A DNA stretch of 64,000 nucleotides from Pollutimonas sp. M17 (GTDB taxonomy: Bacteria > Pseudomonadota > Gammaproteobacteria > Burkholderiales > Burkholderiaceae_B), in assembly GCF_025836975.1 (NCBI RefSeq), contig NZ_CP107548.1, positions 2,170,001 through 2,234,000 of the forward strand. The letters run 5' to 3'. The translations under genes and the position numbers were made by a program. Of this stretch, positions 48,525 to 59,149 are shown piece by piece (position 1 is the first letter of the stretch; each line of letters begins with the position of its first letter). Under the pieces are notes generated by a model. The model did no database searches, was not told the DNA's origin, and saw only the letters and a list, made by a program, of their open reading frames with translations.

Positions 48525-51377
48525 ATGACCACGAATCCCGCAGCGAACGACCCCGAACAACTCTCCAAGAGCTTTGAACCGCAAGAAATCGAATCGCGGT
48601 GGTACGCGAAATGGGAGAAAAGCGGCCACTTCAAGGGCGGCCGTCATGTGGAACCCGCCCATGCGGGGGAAAGCCGGCCTTTCGCCATCCAGTTTCCGCC
48701 GCCCAATGTAACCGGCACCCTGCACATGGGGCATGCCTTCAACCAGACCGTGATGGACGGCCTGGTCCGCTACCACCGCATGCGCGGCGACGACACCGTG
48801 TTCATTCCCGGCACCGACCATGCCGGCATCGCCACGCAGATCGTGGTCGAACGCCAGCTGGACGCGCAAAACGTGTCGCGCCACGACCTGGGCCGTGACA
48901 AGTTCGTGGAAAAGGTCTGGGAATGGAAGCAGAAGTCCGGCAATGCCATTACCGAGCAGTTCCGCCGGCTGGGTTCGTCCTGCGACTGGGAACGCGAATA
49001 TTTCACCATGGACGACAACCTGTCGCGTGGCGTGGTCGAAACCTTCGTCCGCCTGCACGAGCAAGGGCTCATCTATCGCGGCAAGCGCCTGGTCAACTGG
49101 GATCCGGTGCTGGGCACCGCCGTCTCCGACCTGGAAGTGGTCAGCGAGGAAGAAGACGGCTTCATGTGGGAGATCCGCTACCCGCTGGCCACGCCGGTCG
49201 GCAGCCTGGATCACCTGGTGGTGGCCACCACCCGGCCCGAAACCATGCTGGGCGACGTGGCCGTGATGGTCCATCCGGAAGACGAACGCTACGCTCACCT
49301 GATCGGCGCCATGGTGACCCTGCCGCTGGTCGGCCGCCAGATCCCGGTCATTGCCGACGACTATGTCGATCGCGAATTCGGCACCGGCGTGGTCAAGGTC
49401 ACGCCCGCCCACGATTTCAACGACTATGCCGTCGGCCAGCGCCACGGTCTGGACATGATCAGCGTGCTGACGCTGGACGCCAAAATCGCCGACGAGGCGC
49501 CGGCCGCCTACCGCGGCCTGGACCGCTACGAGGCGCGCAAGCAGATCGTCGCCGACCTGGAAGCGCAAGGCGCGCTGCATAGCGTCAAGCCGCACAAACT
49601 GATGGTGCCGCGCGGCGATCGCACGAACACCGTCATCGAGCCCATGCTGACCGACCAATGGTTCGTCGCCATGAGCAAGCCCGCGCCCGCCGGTACGCTG
49701 CACCCCGGGAAAAGCATCACCGACGTCGCGCTCGAGGTGGTGGCCGACGGCCGCATCAAGTTCTATCCGGAAAACTGGACCACCACGTACAACCAGTGGC
49801 TGGAAAAAATCCAGGACTGGTGCATTTCGCGGCAACTGTGGTGGGGCCACCAGATTCCCGCCTGGTATTCCGAGGACGGCCGGATCTTCGTTGCGCGCAA
49901 CGAGGCCGAGGCGCGCAAGCAGGCCGATGCGGCGGGCGTAACGGGTCCGCTGACCCGCGATCACGACGTGCTGGATACCTGGTTCTCGTCGGCCCTGGTG
50001 CCCTTCACCGACCTGGGCTGGCCTGAAGAAACGCCCGACCTGGCGCGCTACCTGCCCTCCAGCGTGCTGGTCACCGGCTTCGACATCATCTTCTTCTGGG
50101 TCGCGCGCATGGTCATGATGAGCATGCACATGACGGGCAAAGTACCCTTCGAGACCGTCTATGTTCACGGCCTGGTCTGCGACATGGACGGCAAGAAAAT
50201 GAGCAAGTCCAAGGGCAACACCATAGACCCCGTGGACCTCATCGACGGCATCGCACTGGACGACCTGCTGGAAAAACGCAGCAGCGGCCTGATGAATCCC
50301 AAGCAGGCCGCCAGCATCCGCAAGAAGACCGCCAAGGACTACCCCAACGGTTTCCCGGCCTACGGCACCGATGCGCTGCGCTTCACCATGGCGGCCTATG
50401 CCACGCTCGGGCGCAACATCAACTTCGACCTGAAGCGCTGCGAGGGTTATCGCAACTTCTGCAACAAGCTCTGGAACGCCAGCCGTTTCGTGCTGATGAA
50501 TACCGAAGGACATGCGCTGGACCTGCAGGCCGGCGACTCGGAACTGTCGTTTGCGGACCGCTGGATCGTCAGCCAGCTGCAGCGCCTGGAAAGCGAGGTC
50601 GAGCGCGGCTTTGCCGACTACCGCTTCGACAATATCGCCAACGCCATCTACCACTTCGTATGGGATGAATACTGCGACTGGTATGTGGAGCTGGCCAAGG
50701 TGCAGATCCAGAGCGGCACGCCGGCCCAGCAGCTGGGCACGCGCCGGACACTCATCCGCGTGCTGGAAACCGTGTTGCGCCTGGCCCATCCCATCATTCC
50801 CTACATCACCGAAGAGCTCTGGCAAAAGGTGGCCGTGGTGGCGGGCAAGCGGGCGGCGGGCCAGGAAACCAGCCTGTGTGTCCAGCCCTACCCCATCGCC
50901 AATGAGCAAGCCATCGATGAGCAGGCCGAGGCGCAGGTCGCGGAACTGAAGGCCCAGGTCGAAGCCGTGCGGGCGCTGCGCGGCGAGATGAACCTGTCGC
51001 CCGCCCAAAGAGTACCCCTGGTCGCCCAGGGCGACTCGCAAGTGCTGGCCTCGAACGCCATGTATCTGACCGCCCTGGCCAAGCTGGAAGGCGTCGAGAT
51101 CGTCGAAAAGCTGCCCGATGTGGGCGCGCCGGTCCAGATCGTCGGCCAGACCCAGCTCATGCTGCACGTCGAGATCGACGTCGAAGCCGAGCGCCTGCGT
51201 TTGGGCAAGGAAGTGCAGCGTCTCGAGACGGAAATCGGCAAGGCCCGGGGCAAGCTGTCCAATGCAAGCTTTGTGGAGCGCGCGCCGGCGGCGGTCGTCG
51301 AACAGGAGAAAGCCAGGATGGCGCAGTTCGGCGAAACGCTGGCCAAGGTTCGCGAACAACTCGCTAAGCTGGCTTGA
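48525..51377 (+). CDS. valS: Valyl-tRNA synthetase
   Basis: Class I synthetase charging tRNA-Val, with an editing domain against threonine. 950 aa. HIGH motif as [14 protein letters not shown], editing domain with [20 protein letters not shown] motif [14 protein letters not shown], and a C-terminal coiled coil ([20 protein letters not shown]). It is the only plus-strand gene in the right half. Its last 14 nt overlap the convergent trmD. Confidence 0.98.
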   Translation: MTTNPAANDPEQLSKSFEPQEIESRWYAKWEKSGHFKGGRHVEPAHAGESRPFAIQFPPPNVTGTLHMGHAFNQTVMDGLVRYHRMRGDDTVFIPGTDHAGIATQIVVERQLDAQNVSRHDLGRDKFVEKVWEWKQKSGNAITEQFRRLGSSCDWEREYFTMDDNLSRGVVETFVRLHEQGLIYRGKRLVNWDPVLGTAVSDLEVVSEEEDGFMWEIRYPLATPVGSLDHLVVATTRPETMLGDVAVMVHPEDERYAHLIGAMVTLPLVGRQIPVIADDYVDREFGTGVVKVTPAHDFNDYAVGQRHGLDMISVLTLDAKIADEAPAAYRGLDRYEARKQIVADLEAQGALHSVKPHKLMVPRGDRTNTVIEPMLTDQWFVAMSKPAPAGTLHPGKSITDVALEVVADGRIKFYPENWTTTYNQWLEKIQDWCISRQLWWGHQIPAWYSEDGRIFVARNEAEARKQADAAGVTGPLTRDHDVLDTWFSSALVPFTDLGWPEETPDLARYLPSSVLVTGFDIIFFWVARMVMMSMHMTGKVPFETVYVHGLVCDMDGKKMSKSKGNTIDPVDLIDGIALDDLLEKRSSGLMNPKQAASIRKKTAKDYPNGFPAYGTDALRFTMAAYATLGRNINFDLKRCEGYRNFCNKLWNASRFVLMNTEGHALDLQAGDSELSFADRWIVSQLQRLESEVERGFADYRFDNIANAIYHFVWDEYCDWYVELAKVQIQSGTPAQQLGTRRTLIRVLETVLRLAHPIIPYITEELWQKVAVVAGKRAAGQETSLCVQPYPIANEQAIDEQAEAQVAELKAQVEAVRALRGEMNLSPAQRVPLVAQGDSQVLASNAMYLTALAKLEGVEIVEKLPDVGAPVQIVGQTQLMLHVEIDVEAERLRLGKEVQRLETEIGKARGKLSNASFVERAPAAVVEQEKARMAQFGETLAKVREQLAKLA

Positions 51378-52149
51378 GTTCTCTCAGGAATTTTTCGTCG
51401 GCCCTGGACAGCAGGCCCGCCTGGCGGGCCGACTCGATCAGGTCGGGCCGGCGGGCGGCGGTCAGTGCAAGCGACTGGCGCCGCCGCCAGAGCGCAATGT
51501 TCTCGTGATGGCCGGACATCAGTTCCGGCGGAACGGACACTCCTTCATACTGCTCGGGCCGCGTGTAATGCGGGCTGTCGAGCAGGCCGGTCAGCGCGGT
51601 ATTGAAGGAATCCTGCAAGGCCGATTCGGCATCGTTCAGCGCCCCGGGCACTAGGCGCACGGCACTGTCCATGATGGCCAGCGCGGCGATCTCCCCGCCC
51701 GAAAGCACGAAATCGCCCATGGAGACCTCATGGGTGACGCAGCGGTCGATGAAGCGCTGGTCCACGCCCTCGTAGCGCCCGCAGATCAGTATGGCGCCCT
51801 CGCCTTGCGCAAGTTCTTGAGCACGGGCCTGATCGAAGCGCTTGCCCGTCGGGCTCATGAGGATCACCGGAATATCACGGTCCGCGTCTTGCCCGGCCTG
51901 GGCCGCCGCGGTTCGCGCCGCCGCCTTCGCCGCGTTCACGGCCCGCTCCAGCGGCTCGGCCATCATCACCATGCCGGGTCCGCCTCCGTAGGGGCGATCG
52001 TCCACCGTGCGATGCACGTCATGCGTGAAGTCCCGTGGATTCCACAAGGCCAGCGACCAAAGGCCTTGTTTATGAGCGCGCCCGGTGACGCCCATGTCGC
52101 GCACGACGGAAAACATGTCGGGAAACAGCGAAATCACATCGAAGCGCAT
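51364..52149 (-). CDS. trmD: tRNA (guanine-N1)-methyltransferase TrmD
   Basis: Knotted SPOUT methyltransferase making m1G37 in tRNAs. 261 aa. [20 protein letters not shown] at the start; the SAM-binding knot has [14 protein letters not shown] and [23 protein letters not shown] 52149 is chosen by family N-terminus; the frame upstream is a shadow. Third gene of rpsP-rimM-trmD. The usual rplS is not downstream; instead the end overlaps valS. Confidence 0.97.
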   Translation of the reverse strand: MRFDVISLFPDMFSVVRDMGVTGRAHKQGLWSLALWNPRDFTHDVHRTVDDRPYGGGPGMVMMAEPLERAVNAAKAAARTAAAQAGQDADRDIPVILMSPTGKRFDQARAQELAQGEGAILICGRYEGVDQRFIDRCVTHEVSMGDFVLSGGEIAALAIMDSAVRLVPGALNDAESALQDSFNTALTGLLDSPHYTRPEQYEGVSVPPELMSGHHENIALWRRRQSLALTAARRPDLIESARQAGLLSRADEKFLRELKPA

Positions 52150-52222
52150 GGCGTGTGCCGCCCTTATGGTCTGCGCCGGAACGCGGAATGCGGCAATGCG
52201 CCGCAGCCGAGGTCCGCCCCGG

Positions 52223-52843
52223 CTAGAATTCAACCGGCCAATTGCTGTCCAGTCTTTTATTGTGGAGATCGACGGTGTGCACGTGGGCGCCGACAAAAGG
52301 AACCAGCACTTCAAGCTGCTTGCCCTTGTCGTTGAGCATGGGAGCCTCGTTGCCGTCGCCATCCAGAGCGACCCGCCCCACACGCAAAACGGCATGGGCA
52401 CCATTGTCGACGACATCGAGCACCGTGCCGATAAGCGCGGATCCGTCATCGCCTTCGCCGAACAAGCGGCAGCCGATCAGGTCGACCCAATAATATTCGT
52501 CGTCGGCGGCAAGGGGGAAATCGGCACGGGGAACCCAGACCGTATGCCCTTTCATGGCTTCGGCACGATCCCGGTCCGGAACGCAGTCCAGCTCGGCCAC
52601 CACGGTTGCGCCTTGCGGCCGGCTATTGTTGACGCCAGCCTGAAATGCCGGCCTGGCGGCCGCCGTGCTGCCGGGCGCCGCGGGCGCTTTCAGCCACCAG
52701 GTTTTTGCCGCAAGCAATACCTGGCTGTCCGAGGAATGAGGCTGAACCTTGATCCAGCCGCGCACGCCGTAAGCCGATACGATGCGCCCAAGCTCTACCA
52801 GATCCGCAGGAGCTTCGGCTTGCAAAGTAACTGGCGTATTCAC
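52223..52843 (-). CDS. rimM: 16S rRNA processing protein RimM
   Basis: Assembly factor that binds S19 and helps mature the 30S head. 206 aa. The N-terminal RimM domain ([20 protein letters not shown]) is followed by the PRC-barrel domain ([15 protein letters not shown], then [17 protein letters not shown] and [15 protein letters not shown]). A roughly 25-residue Ala/Gly insertion in the first domain ([15 protein letters not shown]...) is unlike E. coli. The start is GTG 52843. Confidence 0.95.
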   Translation of the reverse strand: MNTPVTLQAEAPADLVELGRIVSAYGVRGWIKVQPHSSDSQVLLAAKTWWLKAPAAPGSTAAARPAFQAGVNNSRPQGATVVAELDCVPDRDRAEAMKGHTVWVPRADFPLAADDEYYWVDLIGCRLFGEGDDGSALIGTVLDVVDNGAHAVLRVGRVALDGDGNEAPMLNDKGKQLEVLVPFVGAHVHTVDLHNKRLDSNWPVEF

Positions 52844-52862
52844 CTGAAAATATCGGGAGCTA

Positions 52863-53117
52863 TCAGGCAGCCGCTTTTGCAGAGAATTCTTTGACCAGGC
52901 GGGTTACCGCGGGCGACAGTTGCGCGCCGTTTTCGGTCCAGTACTGAACACGATCCATGGCAAGACGCAGGTTTTCCTGGCCTTCGTTGGCAACGGGATT
53001 GTAAAAGCCCACGCGCTCAATAAAACGGCCGTCGCGGCGATTGCGCGAGTCGGCGGCTACAACGTTGTAAAACGGACGCTTCTTCGAGCCACCACGGGCT
53101 AGACGAATCACAACCAT
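52863..53117 (-). CDS. rpsP: 30S ribosomal protein S16
   Basis: 84-aa primary-binding 30S protein: [20 protein letters not shown], then [23 protein letters not shown] 53117 matches the family; the longer frame to 53162 is not used. First gene of rpsP-rimM-trmD. Confidence 0.98.
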   Translation of the reverse strand: MVVIRLARGGSKKRPFYNVVAADSRNRRDGRFIERVGFYNPVANEGQENLRLAMDRVQYWTENGAQLSPAVTRLVKEFSAKAAA

Positions 53118-53296
53118 TGTTAATCCTTTGAAAATGTTGTGAAAAACAAAAGATTCTAGCACTTTTCGGCTAGCCTTCGCAAACCGAATCGCTAAAAATC
53201 GCTTAAATCATCATGTAAAAGCAACAGCAGCCGCAACGGCGGCATTAGCTTGGGGAAGACGGGCTGATACAGCCCGAACTCCGGCGCATTTGCTTT

Positions 53297-53548
53297 TCAG
53301 CGGCGGCGCAAAAAATGCAGCGTCGACGCCCCCTCCTCCAGCTGCGCCTGCAGTGTATTGCCGGTCTGCTTGGCGAAGGCCTGGAAATCGCGCAACGCAT
53401 GAGCGTCGGTGGTGACGACTTTCAGCACCTGCCCGCTTTCGAGCTGCGCCAGCGCCTTCTTGGCGCGCAAAATGGGCAAGGGGCATTTCAGCCCCGAAGC
53501 GTCCACTTCCATGTCGGCATGGGGCACGGCATTGCTGGTATCGGTCAT
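53297..53548 (-). CDS. TusA/SirA family sulfurtransferase-like protein
   Basis: 83-aa protein with the CPxP motif (LKCPLPILRAKKALAQLESG) of TusA, which relays persulfide sulfur for tRNA 2-thiolation and cofactor synthesis. Whether this is the TusA that feeds thiouridine or a paralogue cannot be told: no tusBCD or tusE is near. It lies between alaS and rpsP on the same strand. Confidence 0.9.
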   Translation of the reverse strand: MTDTSNAVPHADMEVDASGLKCPLPILRAKKALAQLESGQVLKVVTTDAHALRDFQAFAKQTGNTLQAQLEEGASTLHFLRRR

Positions 53549-53626
53549 GGTCTATTCCACGCGGCGGCGGCGCCCAAAAGGCATCAACCCGCCGCAAACC
53601 CTGTCATCGTAGCGCGTTCGACCGGC

Positions 53627-56248
53627 TCAGGCCAGGCGTTCGCGCACCCAGGCCTCGACGCTGGCCGTAGCGCCCGCCAGGGCGGAAACATCGCTGCCGC
53701 CGCCCATGGCCATGTCGGGCCGGCCGCCGCCCTTGCCGCCGACCTGGGCGGCAACCATGCCGACCAGATCGCCCGCCTTGACCTTGCCGGCCAGATCGGC
53801 GGTCACGCCGGCGACCAGGCTGATCTTGTCGTCGGCCACCGTCGCCAGCAGCACGACGGCGGACTTCAGCTTGTCTTTCAATTGGTCCACCATGCCGCGC
53901 AAGGCCTTGGGATCGGTTCCGCTGACATTGGCCACCAGCAACTTGGCGTCCCCCGCAAGCGCAACCGCCTTGCCGGCCAGGTCGTTGCCCGCCGAGGCGG
54001 CCAGTTTGCTCTTGAGCTGATCCAGGTCGCGCTCGAGATTCTTCATCTGCCCTTGCATCAATGCGATGCGTTCGGCCAGCTCGGCCGGCTGGGTCTTGAG
54101 CAGGCCGGCCGCGCGGACCAGCGTGGCATTGGTCTGCTGGGCCCAGGCCACCGCGTTCTCGCCGGTGATGGCCTCGACGCGGCGCACGCCCGCGGCGACA
54201 CCGCCCTCGGACGTGATCTTGAACAGGCCGATGTCACCGGTGCGCGCAACGTGGGTTCCGCCGCACAGCTCGCGCGAGAAGCCGATATCCAGCACACGCA
54301 CCGTATCGCCGTATTTCTCGCCGAACAAGGCCATGGCGCCGCCCTGGACGGCCTCGTCGTAGGCCATGACCTGGGCCTGGGTGGCATGGTTCGCCAACAC
54401 TTCGGCATTGACGATGCGCTCGACCTCGGCGATCTGCTTGTCGGTCATGGGCGCGTCGTGCGCGAAATCGAAACGCGTCTTGTCGGCATCCACCAGCGAG
54501 CCGCGCTGTTGCACATGGCCGCCCAGCACCTGGCGCAAGGCCTTGTGCATGAGGTGGGTGGCCGAGTGGTTGCGTATGGTGCGCGCGCGCCGCGACGCAT
54601 CCACTTGCGCGTCCACCGTGTCGCCGACGGCAAGAACGCCTTCAAGCAGCTCGCCGTGATGGCCGAACACGCCGCTCTGGATTTTCTGGGTATCCGCGAC
54701 CTGGAAGCGGGCGCCGCCCGCGCTCAGCAGGCCGGCATCGCCCACCTGGCCGCCGGACTCCGCATAGAAAGGCGTGGCGTCGAGCACGACGATGGCCTGC
54801 TGGCCGGCCGCGATGGACGGCACCGATGAGCCGTCGACGTACAGGGCCGTGATGCTGCCCTGGCTTTCCAGATGCTCGTAGCCCTCGAAACGCGTTTCCA
54901 CACCGTTGTAGGACAGGCCTTCGGCGGCCTTGAACTTGCCGGCGGCGCGCGCCTGTTCGCGCTGATGGCCCATGGCTACCTCGAAGCCTTCCAGATCGAC
55001 CTGGACATTGCGCTCGCGGCAGATGTCCGCGGTCAGGTCCACCGGAAAACCGTAGGTGTCGTACAGGGTGAACAGCGTCTGGCCGTCGAGCACGCCGTTT
55101 TCCGGCACGGCGGCCAGGGCCGAGTCCAGAATCTTCATGCCGTGTTCCAGCGTTTCCCTGAAACGTTCTTCTTCCTGGCGCAGCACCTGTTCAACCCTGG
55201 ATTGCTGTGCCACCAGTTCGGGATAGGCGGACCCCATCTCGGCCACCAGATCGGCCACCAGGCGATAGAAGAAAACGCCCGACTGCCCCAGCTTGTGGCC
55301 ATGGCGCAAAGCGCGGCGCACGATCCGGCGCAGCACATAGCCACGGCCTTCGTTGCTGGGGATGACCCCGTCGACGATCAGGAAGCTGCAGGCGCGGATG
55401 TGATCCGCAATGACCTTGAGCGAATTGTTGGCCAGGTCCTGCACGCCTGTTTCGCGGGCGGCGGCTTTGATCAGCGCCTGGAACAGGTCGATTTCATAAT
55501 TGGAATGCACGTGCTGCAGCACGGCGGCAATGCGTTCCAGACCCATGCCGGTGTCCACACAGGGTTTGGGCAGCAAAGGCATGTTGCCCTCGGCGTCGCG
55601 CTCGAACTGCATGAACACCAGGTTCCAGATCTCGATATAGCGGTCGCCGTCCTCTTCGGGGGATCCCGGAGGGCCGCCCCAGATTTCGGGGCCATGATCA
55701 TAGAAAATTTCCGAGCAGGGGCCGCAGGGGCCGGTGTCGGCCATCTGCCAGAAGTTATCGGATGCGTAGCGCGCGCCCTTGTTGTCGCCGATGCGCACGA
55801 TACGCTCGGCGGGCACGCCGATTTCCTTGGCCCAGATGTCGTAGGCTTCGTCGTCTTCGTGATAGACCGTCACCCACAGCTTTTCGGCCGGCAGCTTGTA
55901 GACCGTGGTCAGCAGCTCCCAGGCATTCCGTATGGCATCGCGCTTGAAGTAATCGCCGAAGCTGAAGTTGCCCAGCATCTCGAAAAACGTGTGGTGGCGG
56001 GCCGTATAGCCGACGTTTTCCAGATCGTTGTGCTTGCCGCCCGCGCGCACGCAGCGCTGCGAAGACGTGGCGCGCGTGTAGGGCCGGGTTTCCTTGCCGG
56101 TGAATACGTCCTTGAACTGCACCATGCCGGAATTGGTGAACAGCAAGGTGGGGTCGTTGCCCGGAACCAGGGAGGACGAGGGCACGACCTGATGGCCTTT
56201 CGATTCGAAGAAAGACAGGAATTTTTGACGTATCTCGGAGGTTTTCAT
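53627..56248 (-). CDS. alaS: Alanyl-tRNA synthetase
   Basis: Class II synthetase charging tRNA-Ala, with an editing domain. 873 aa. [20 protein letters not shown] start; catalytic core ([38 protein letters not shown]); editing-site zinc ligands [15 protein letters not shown] and [14 protein letters not shown]-terminal DHHA1 domain ending AWVRERLA. It lies downstream of the pil operon in the same direction, 139 bp after pilV. Confidence 0.98.
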   Translation of the reverse strand: MKTSEIRQKFLSFFESKGHQVVPSSSLVPGNDPTLLFTNSGMVQFKDVFTGKETRPYTRATSSQRCVRAGGKHNDLENVGYTARHHTFFEMLGNFSFGDYFKRDAIRNAWELLTTVYKLPAEKLWVTVYHEDDEAYDIWAKEIGVPAERIVRIGDNKGARYASDNFWQMADTGPCGPCSEIFYDHGPEIWGGPPGSPEEDGDRYIEIWNLVFMQFERDAEGNMPLLPKPCVDTGMGLERIAAVLQHVHSNYEIDLFQALIKAAARETGVQDLANNSLKVIADHIRACSFLIVDGVIPSNEGRGYVLRRIVRRALRHGHKLGQSGVFFYRLVADLVAEMGSAYPELVAQQSRVEQVLRQEEERFRETLEHGMKILDSALAAVPENGVLDGQTLFTLYDTYGFPVDLTADICRERNVQVDLEGFEVAMGHQREQARAAGKFKAAEGLSYNGVETRFEGYEHLESQGSITALYVDGSSVPSIAAGQQAIVVLDATPFYAESGGQVGDAGLLSAGGARFQVADTQKIQSGVFGHHGELLEGVLAVGDTVDAQVDASRRARTIRNHSATHLMHKALRQVLGGHVQQRGSLVDADKTRFDFAHDAPMTDKQIAEVERIVNAEVLANHATQAQVMAYDEAVQGGAMALFGEKYGDTVRVLDIGFSRELCGGTHVARTGDIGLFKITSEGGVAAGVRRVEAITGENAVAWAQQTNATLVRAAGLLKTQPAELAERIALMQGQMKNLERDLDQLKSKLAASAGNDLAGKAVALAGDAKLLVANVSGTDPKALRGMVDQLKDKLKSAVVLLATVADDKISLVAGVTADLAGKVKAGDLVGMVAAQVGGKGGGRPDMAMGGGSDVSALAGATASVEAWVRERLA

Positions 56249-56357
56249 TGCAGAAAAACACTAATTTATTGGGTAACCGATGATTATAGAGGGAGTTTCA
56301 GCGAAATCGCCAAGCGGCAAGGCCGTCTCCGCCCGCCCCCCTGTCCGGCTGTTGCAT

Positions 56358-56384
56358 GCCGGCACAACCCTGTTCCGTGCCGGC
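56358..56384 (-). terminator. Hairpin at the end of the pil operon
   Basis: GCCGGCAC (56358-56365) pairs perfectly with GTGCCGGC (56377-56384), just after the pilV stop. No U-run follows, so termination before alaS may be partial. Confidence 0.4.
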
Positions 56385-56387
56385 GCC

Positions 56388-57416
56388 TCAGTCGAGGCAC
56401 AGATAGCCCACCGTGCGGCCCTCGGGAAAGTCTTGCGGCCCGCTGTCCGATATCTGCACCATGGCGGCGCCGGGCGGACAGGAGCAGGCGCCTGTGACGG
56501 GATTGGCGGTGGACGTTCCCTTGCTGTTGTAGCACCCCCGCAATTGATTGGTGGAAAAGCCGCCGGCGCCGCCCCGGCTGGCCGAACGCCAGCTTCCATC
56601 GCGGCAGATCAGCAGGCCGTCCTGTTCCGACTCGCGCGCGACGGCGCCATCCTTTGAACAGGACGCAAATGCTTCTTCCCGGGCTGCAAGGCGCAAGTAG
56701 CCGTCAACGAGCAGGTCCGAACGGGCAAGGACATCGCCCCGGATGCTGGCCGGCCCCTGGAAGTCCGGATCGCGCGCATCGCCGACGCGCAGGAAATCCG
56801 CCTTGTCCAATTGCTCGGTGGTGACGGCCATCGCGACGGTGCCCGCCGGCAGGGCCGGTCCGGGCCAGGACGGGTTGGGAAAGGCGAAGGCCGCGCCGCG
56901 CAGCATCAGTGGCTGGGCGGGCATGACCCACCCGCCCATGCCCCGGGCGGCCATCAGGAAGCGGGCCACGCTCTGCGCATCGATCCGTTCCGTGTTCCTG
57001 TAAAGGAGCGGACCGTTGCTGTGCACCAGCGCGTGGACGCGGCAGTCCCGGCCCGGACACGCGCCGTCGCGCACGATGCGCAGCGTGGCGCCGCCGATCG
57101 CGGCCCGCTCGGGAAAGCCGGGCGACAACAGCGTGTCCGCCTTCAACTCGGCCAGGCTGGGCACGGTCCAATCGGCATAACCGTGGCCGGCCAGCGCTTG
57201 CGGATCCTCGGCGCCGGCCAGCAGCTCCACATAGCGCTCCAGATAGTCCTGCGCCGCTTTCCGGAGCGAGAGCATCCAGACCGCGCCATCCTGCGCCCTG
57301 GCGTCGTTCATGGCGTTGACCAGGGTATTGGCACCCCAGACCGCCAGCAGGGTCATCAGCAGCGCTGCCGCGATGAATTCGAGCAGGGCGAAGCCTTGTT
57401 GCGCGCGCGCCGTCAT
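56388..57416 (-). CDS. pilV: Type IVb pilus minor/tip prepilin, PilV-like
   Basis: 342-aa prepilin-like protein. A short leader ends at Gly before FALLE (QQGFALLEFIAAALLMTLLA), so prepilin peptidase would cleave it and leave the conserved Glu5. The body resembles R64 PilV, the tip adhesin whose C-terminus sets recipient specificity. The C-terminal 60 residues are Cys-rich (RGCYNSKGTST, GACSCPPGAAM, GYLCLD). In R64 this region is switched by the shufflon; no inverted sfx-like repeats, alternative C-terminal segments or Rci recombinase are seen here. It follows pilS by 6 nt. Confidence 0.82.
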   Translation of the reverse strand: MTARAQQGFALLEFIAAALLMTLLAVWGANTLVNAMNDARAQDGAVWMLSLRKAAQDYLERYVELLAGAEDPQALAGHGYADWTVPSLAELKADTLLSPGFPERAAIGGATLRIVRDGACPGRDCRVHALVHSNGPLLYRNTERIDAQSVARFLMAARGMGGWVMPAQPLMLRGAAFAFPNPSWPGPALPAGTVAMAVTTEQLDKADFLRVGDARDPDFQGPASIRGDVLARSDLLVDGYLRLAAREEAFASCSKDGAVARESEQDGLLICRDGSWRSASRGGAGGFSTNQLRGCYNSKGTSTANPVTGACSCPPGAAMVQISDSGPQDFPEGRTVGYLCLD

Positions 57417-57422
57417 GCCCGG

Positions 57423-57986
57423 TCAACTGGCGGTGAAGACAAAGGTATTGACATTGCCCTTGGCGCAGCTGGCTTCCGCCGTCAGAGCGCTGTAATGGAT
57501 GCTGTCGTCCTTTACCGTTGCCGCCGTCTGGCCTTCGGCCGCGACCGTGATGGTGTCGGACACCCTTTGCATGACGGACGCAATCGACGGGCATGCGGCG
57601 TCGTGAACCTTGGACAAGGTAATGGAGAACGCCGAGCCCGCCTCTTCTTCGGCCACGCTGACCTGCCCGTCGGTTCCCAGGCCGTGAAGCACCTTCAGCG
57701 ACGACTCCGCACCCGATACCGAGAACACGCTGGAGTCGCGCACCAGGTTGGCGAAATTCGACGTATGGATGCCCGCGTAAGGCGTTCCCGATCCATTGGG
57801 CGCATTGACCTTGGTCTGCAAGATGAAGCGCGCCAGCTCTTCGCCGACCTTGGGCACCTTGTTCTCGACCACATAGCCTCCTATGGCGGGAACTCCGATA
57901 ATGGCCAGCAACAGCACGATGGCCGTAACGATGGACACCTCGATGAGCGAAAACCCCTTTTGCGCCTGATTGACATCTGTCGACAT
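57423..57986 (-). CDS. pilS: Type IVb major prepilin, PilS-like
   Basis: 187-aa prepilin. Leader MSTDVNQAQKG is followed by FSLIEVSIVTAIVLLLAIIG, the hydrophobic helix with Glu5 that drives assembly. Two cysteines in the C-terminal half (HDAACPS and AEASCAKG) probably form the disulfide loop of type IV pilins. AGGAG lies just before the ATG. The length and the position after pilR fit R64 PilS. Confidence 0.88.
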   Translation of the reverse strand: MSTDVNQAQKGFSLIEVSIVTAIVLLLAIIGVPAIGGYVVENKVPKVGEELARFILQTKVNAPNGSGTPYAGIHTSNFANLVRDSSVFSVSGAESSLKVLHGLGTDGQVSVAEEEAGSAFSITLSKVHDAACPSIASVMQRVSDTITVAAEGQTAATVKDDSIHYSALTAEASCAKGNVNTFVFTAS

Positions 57987-58015
57987 GACGGCTCCTTTTG
58001 AAAATACGCCCGCCC

Positions 58016-59149
58016 TTATTGGCTTGCGTGAAAAAGCATGAGCGAGCGGCGCAGTTCATCGATGACCGCGTAGTGCCACGCCGCCATCCCGAGCAGGCAG
58101 AACAGGCTGGCCAGCAGCAGGATCCAGCGCAGGGCCAGCGCCTGCCGCGCCACCGTTTCCAGCACATGGGATCGCAGGCGTTCGGCCGCGAGCGCAAGTC
58201 CCGCATGCAGGCCGCGCGCCATCACCATGTCGCTCAAGAACCAGAATTGCTCCGGGTCGAGCAAGCCCGTGTTGAAGGTTTCGGCGCCCGCCATGCCCGC
58301 ATCGATGCGGGCCAGCATGCTGTCGACCTGCGCCTCCTGCCAGGCCGAAGCGCCGCCCTTGAGCAGGAAAAGCGCCGTCTTCAGTTGGACGGCGCCCGCA
58401 TCGCCGCGCCCCAGTAATAGGGTCACCAGGCTCAACAGGCGCAGCGCCTGGATATAGCGATAGATGCGCCACACGGCATGGCGATCCAGCTTTCGCCGCA
58501 GCGGCCCCGACGCATTGGACAAGGACCACAGGATCAGTCCTCCGCTGCCCGCCGCCAGCACGGCCATGAAGAGCCAATGCGACTGGATGAGTTCCGCGCA
58601 GTGCAGCAGCTCCTGGGTCAGGCGGCCGTGGTAGGCGGCGGGAACCGATGAGAACGTTTGCAGCAAGCGCGGCACCGTAAAACCCGGGATCGCCAGCAGC
58701 ATGGCGAAAACGGCCAGCACGGCCAGGCCGCCCGCCCACAGGGTGTCGCCGAGAATGCTGCGGGTCTGCCGCAGCAGGCGCAATACCGAGGACAGCTCCG
58801 CCAGGGTTCTGACCAGCGCCGTGTTGCCCAGCGTCTGTGCGGCCCGTATCAGGCCCAGTTCGGCTGGCGGGAAGCTGCCGGACCACGTGGCATGCAGGTC
58901 GCCGCCCGCCGCCTGGTAGGCAATCAGCCAGCGCTGCGACAGGCGCCCCCGCACGGAATCGCCGCCATAGCGGCGCGCGTCGGACTCGAAGATTTCCTTC
59001 AGCGTCCTGGCGCCCTGCATGCCTTCCAGCAGCACGGAAAGGTAATCGTAGTAATCGGCCCGCGCCGACCGGAAGCGCCAGCCGTCGAAGACCGACAGCA
59101 AGGACCGCAACGGCCACCCGCCATGCGCCCGTAGACTGGGGAACATCAT
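58016..59149 (-). CDS. pilR: Type IVb pilus inner-membrane platform protein, PilR-like
   Basis: 377-aa GspF/TadC-superfamily membrane protein that anchors the assembly ATPase. Two cytoplasmic helical domains (LSVLLEGMQGARTLKEIFES and its second copy) flank three hydrophobic spans (about residues 155-175, 210-230 and 345-365). ATG 59149 overlaps the pilQ stop (ATGA). The larger open frame upstream is a shadow of pilQ. Confidence 0.86.
   Translation of the reverse strand: MMFPSLRAHGGWPLRSLLSVFDGWRFRSARADYYDYLSVLLEGMQGARTLKEIFESDARRYGGDSVRGRLSQRWLIAYQAAGGDLHATWSGSFPPAELGLIRAAQTLGNTALVRTLAELSSVLRLLRQTRSILGDTLWAGGLAVLAVFAMLLAIPGFTVPRLLQTFSSVPAAYHGRLTQELLHCAELIQSHWLFMAVLAAGSGGLILWSLSNASGPLRRKLDRHAVWRIYRYIQALRLLSLVTLLLGRGDAGAVQLKTALFLLKGGASAWQEAQVDSMLARIDAGMAGAETFNTGLLDPEQFWFLSDMVMARGLHAGLALAAERLRSHVLETVARQALALRWILLLASLFCLLGMAAWHYAVIDELRRSLMLFHASQ

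Noticed and set aside
48342-51359. 1005-codon open frame antisense to valS
   Set aside because: A shadow of the high-GC valS gene. The translation has low-information His/Gly/Asp/Leu-rich composition, no domain and no ribosome site; valS on the plus strand is unmistakable.
56249-57416. Shufflon at the 3' end of pilV
   Set aside because: Only 139 bp separate pilV from alaS. No inverted 19-bp crossover-type repeats, no alternative C-terminal frames and no site-specific recombinase were found.
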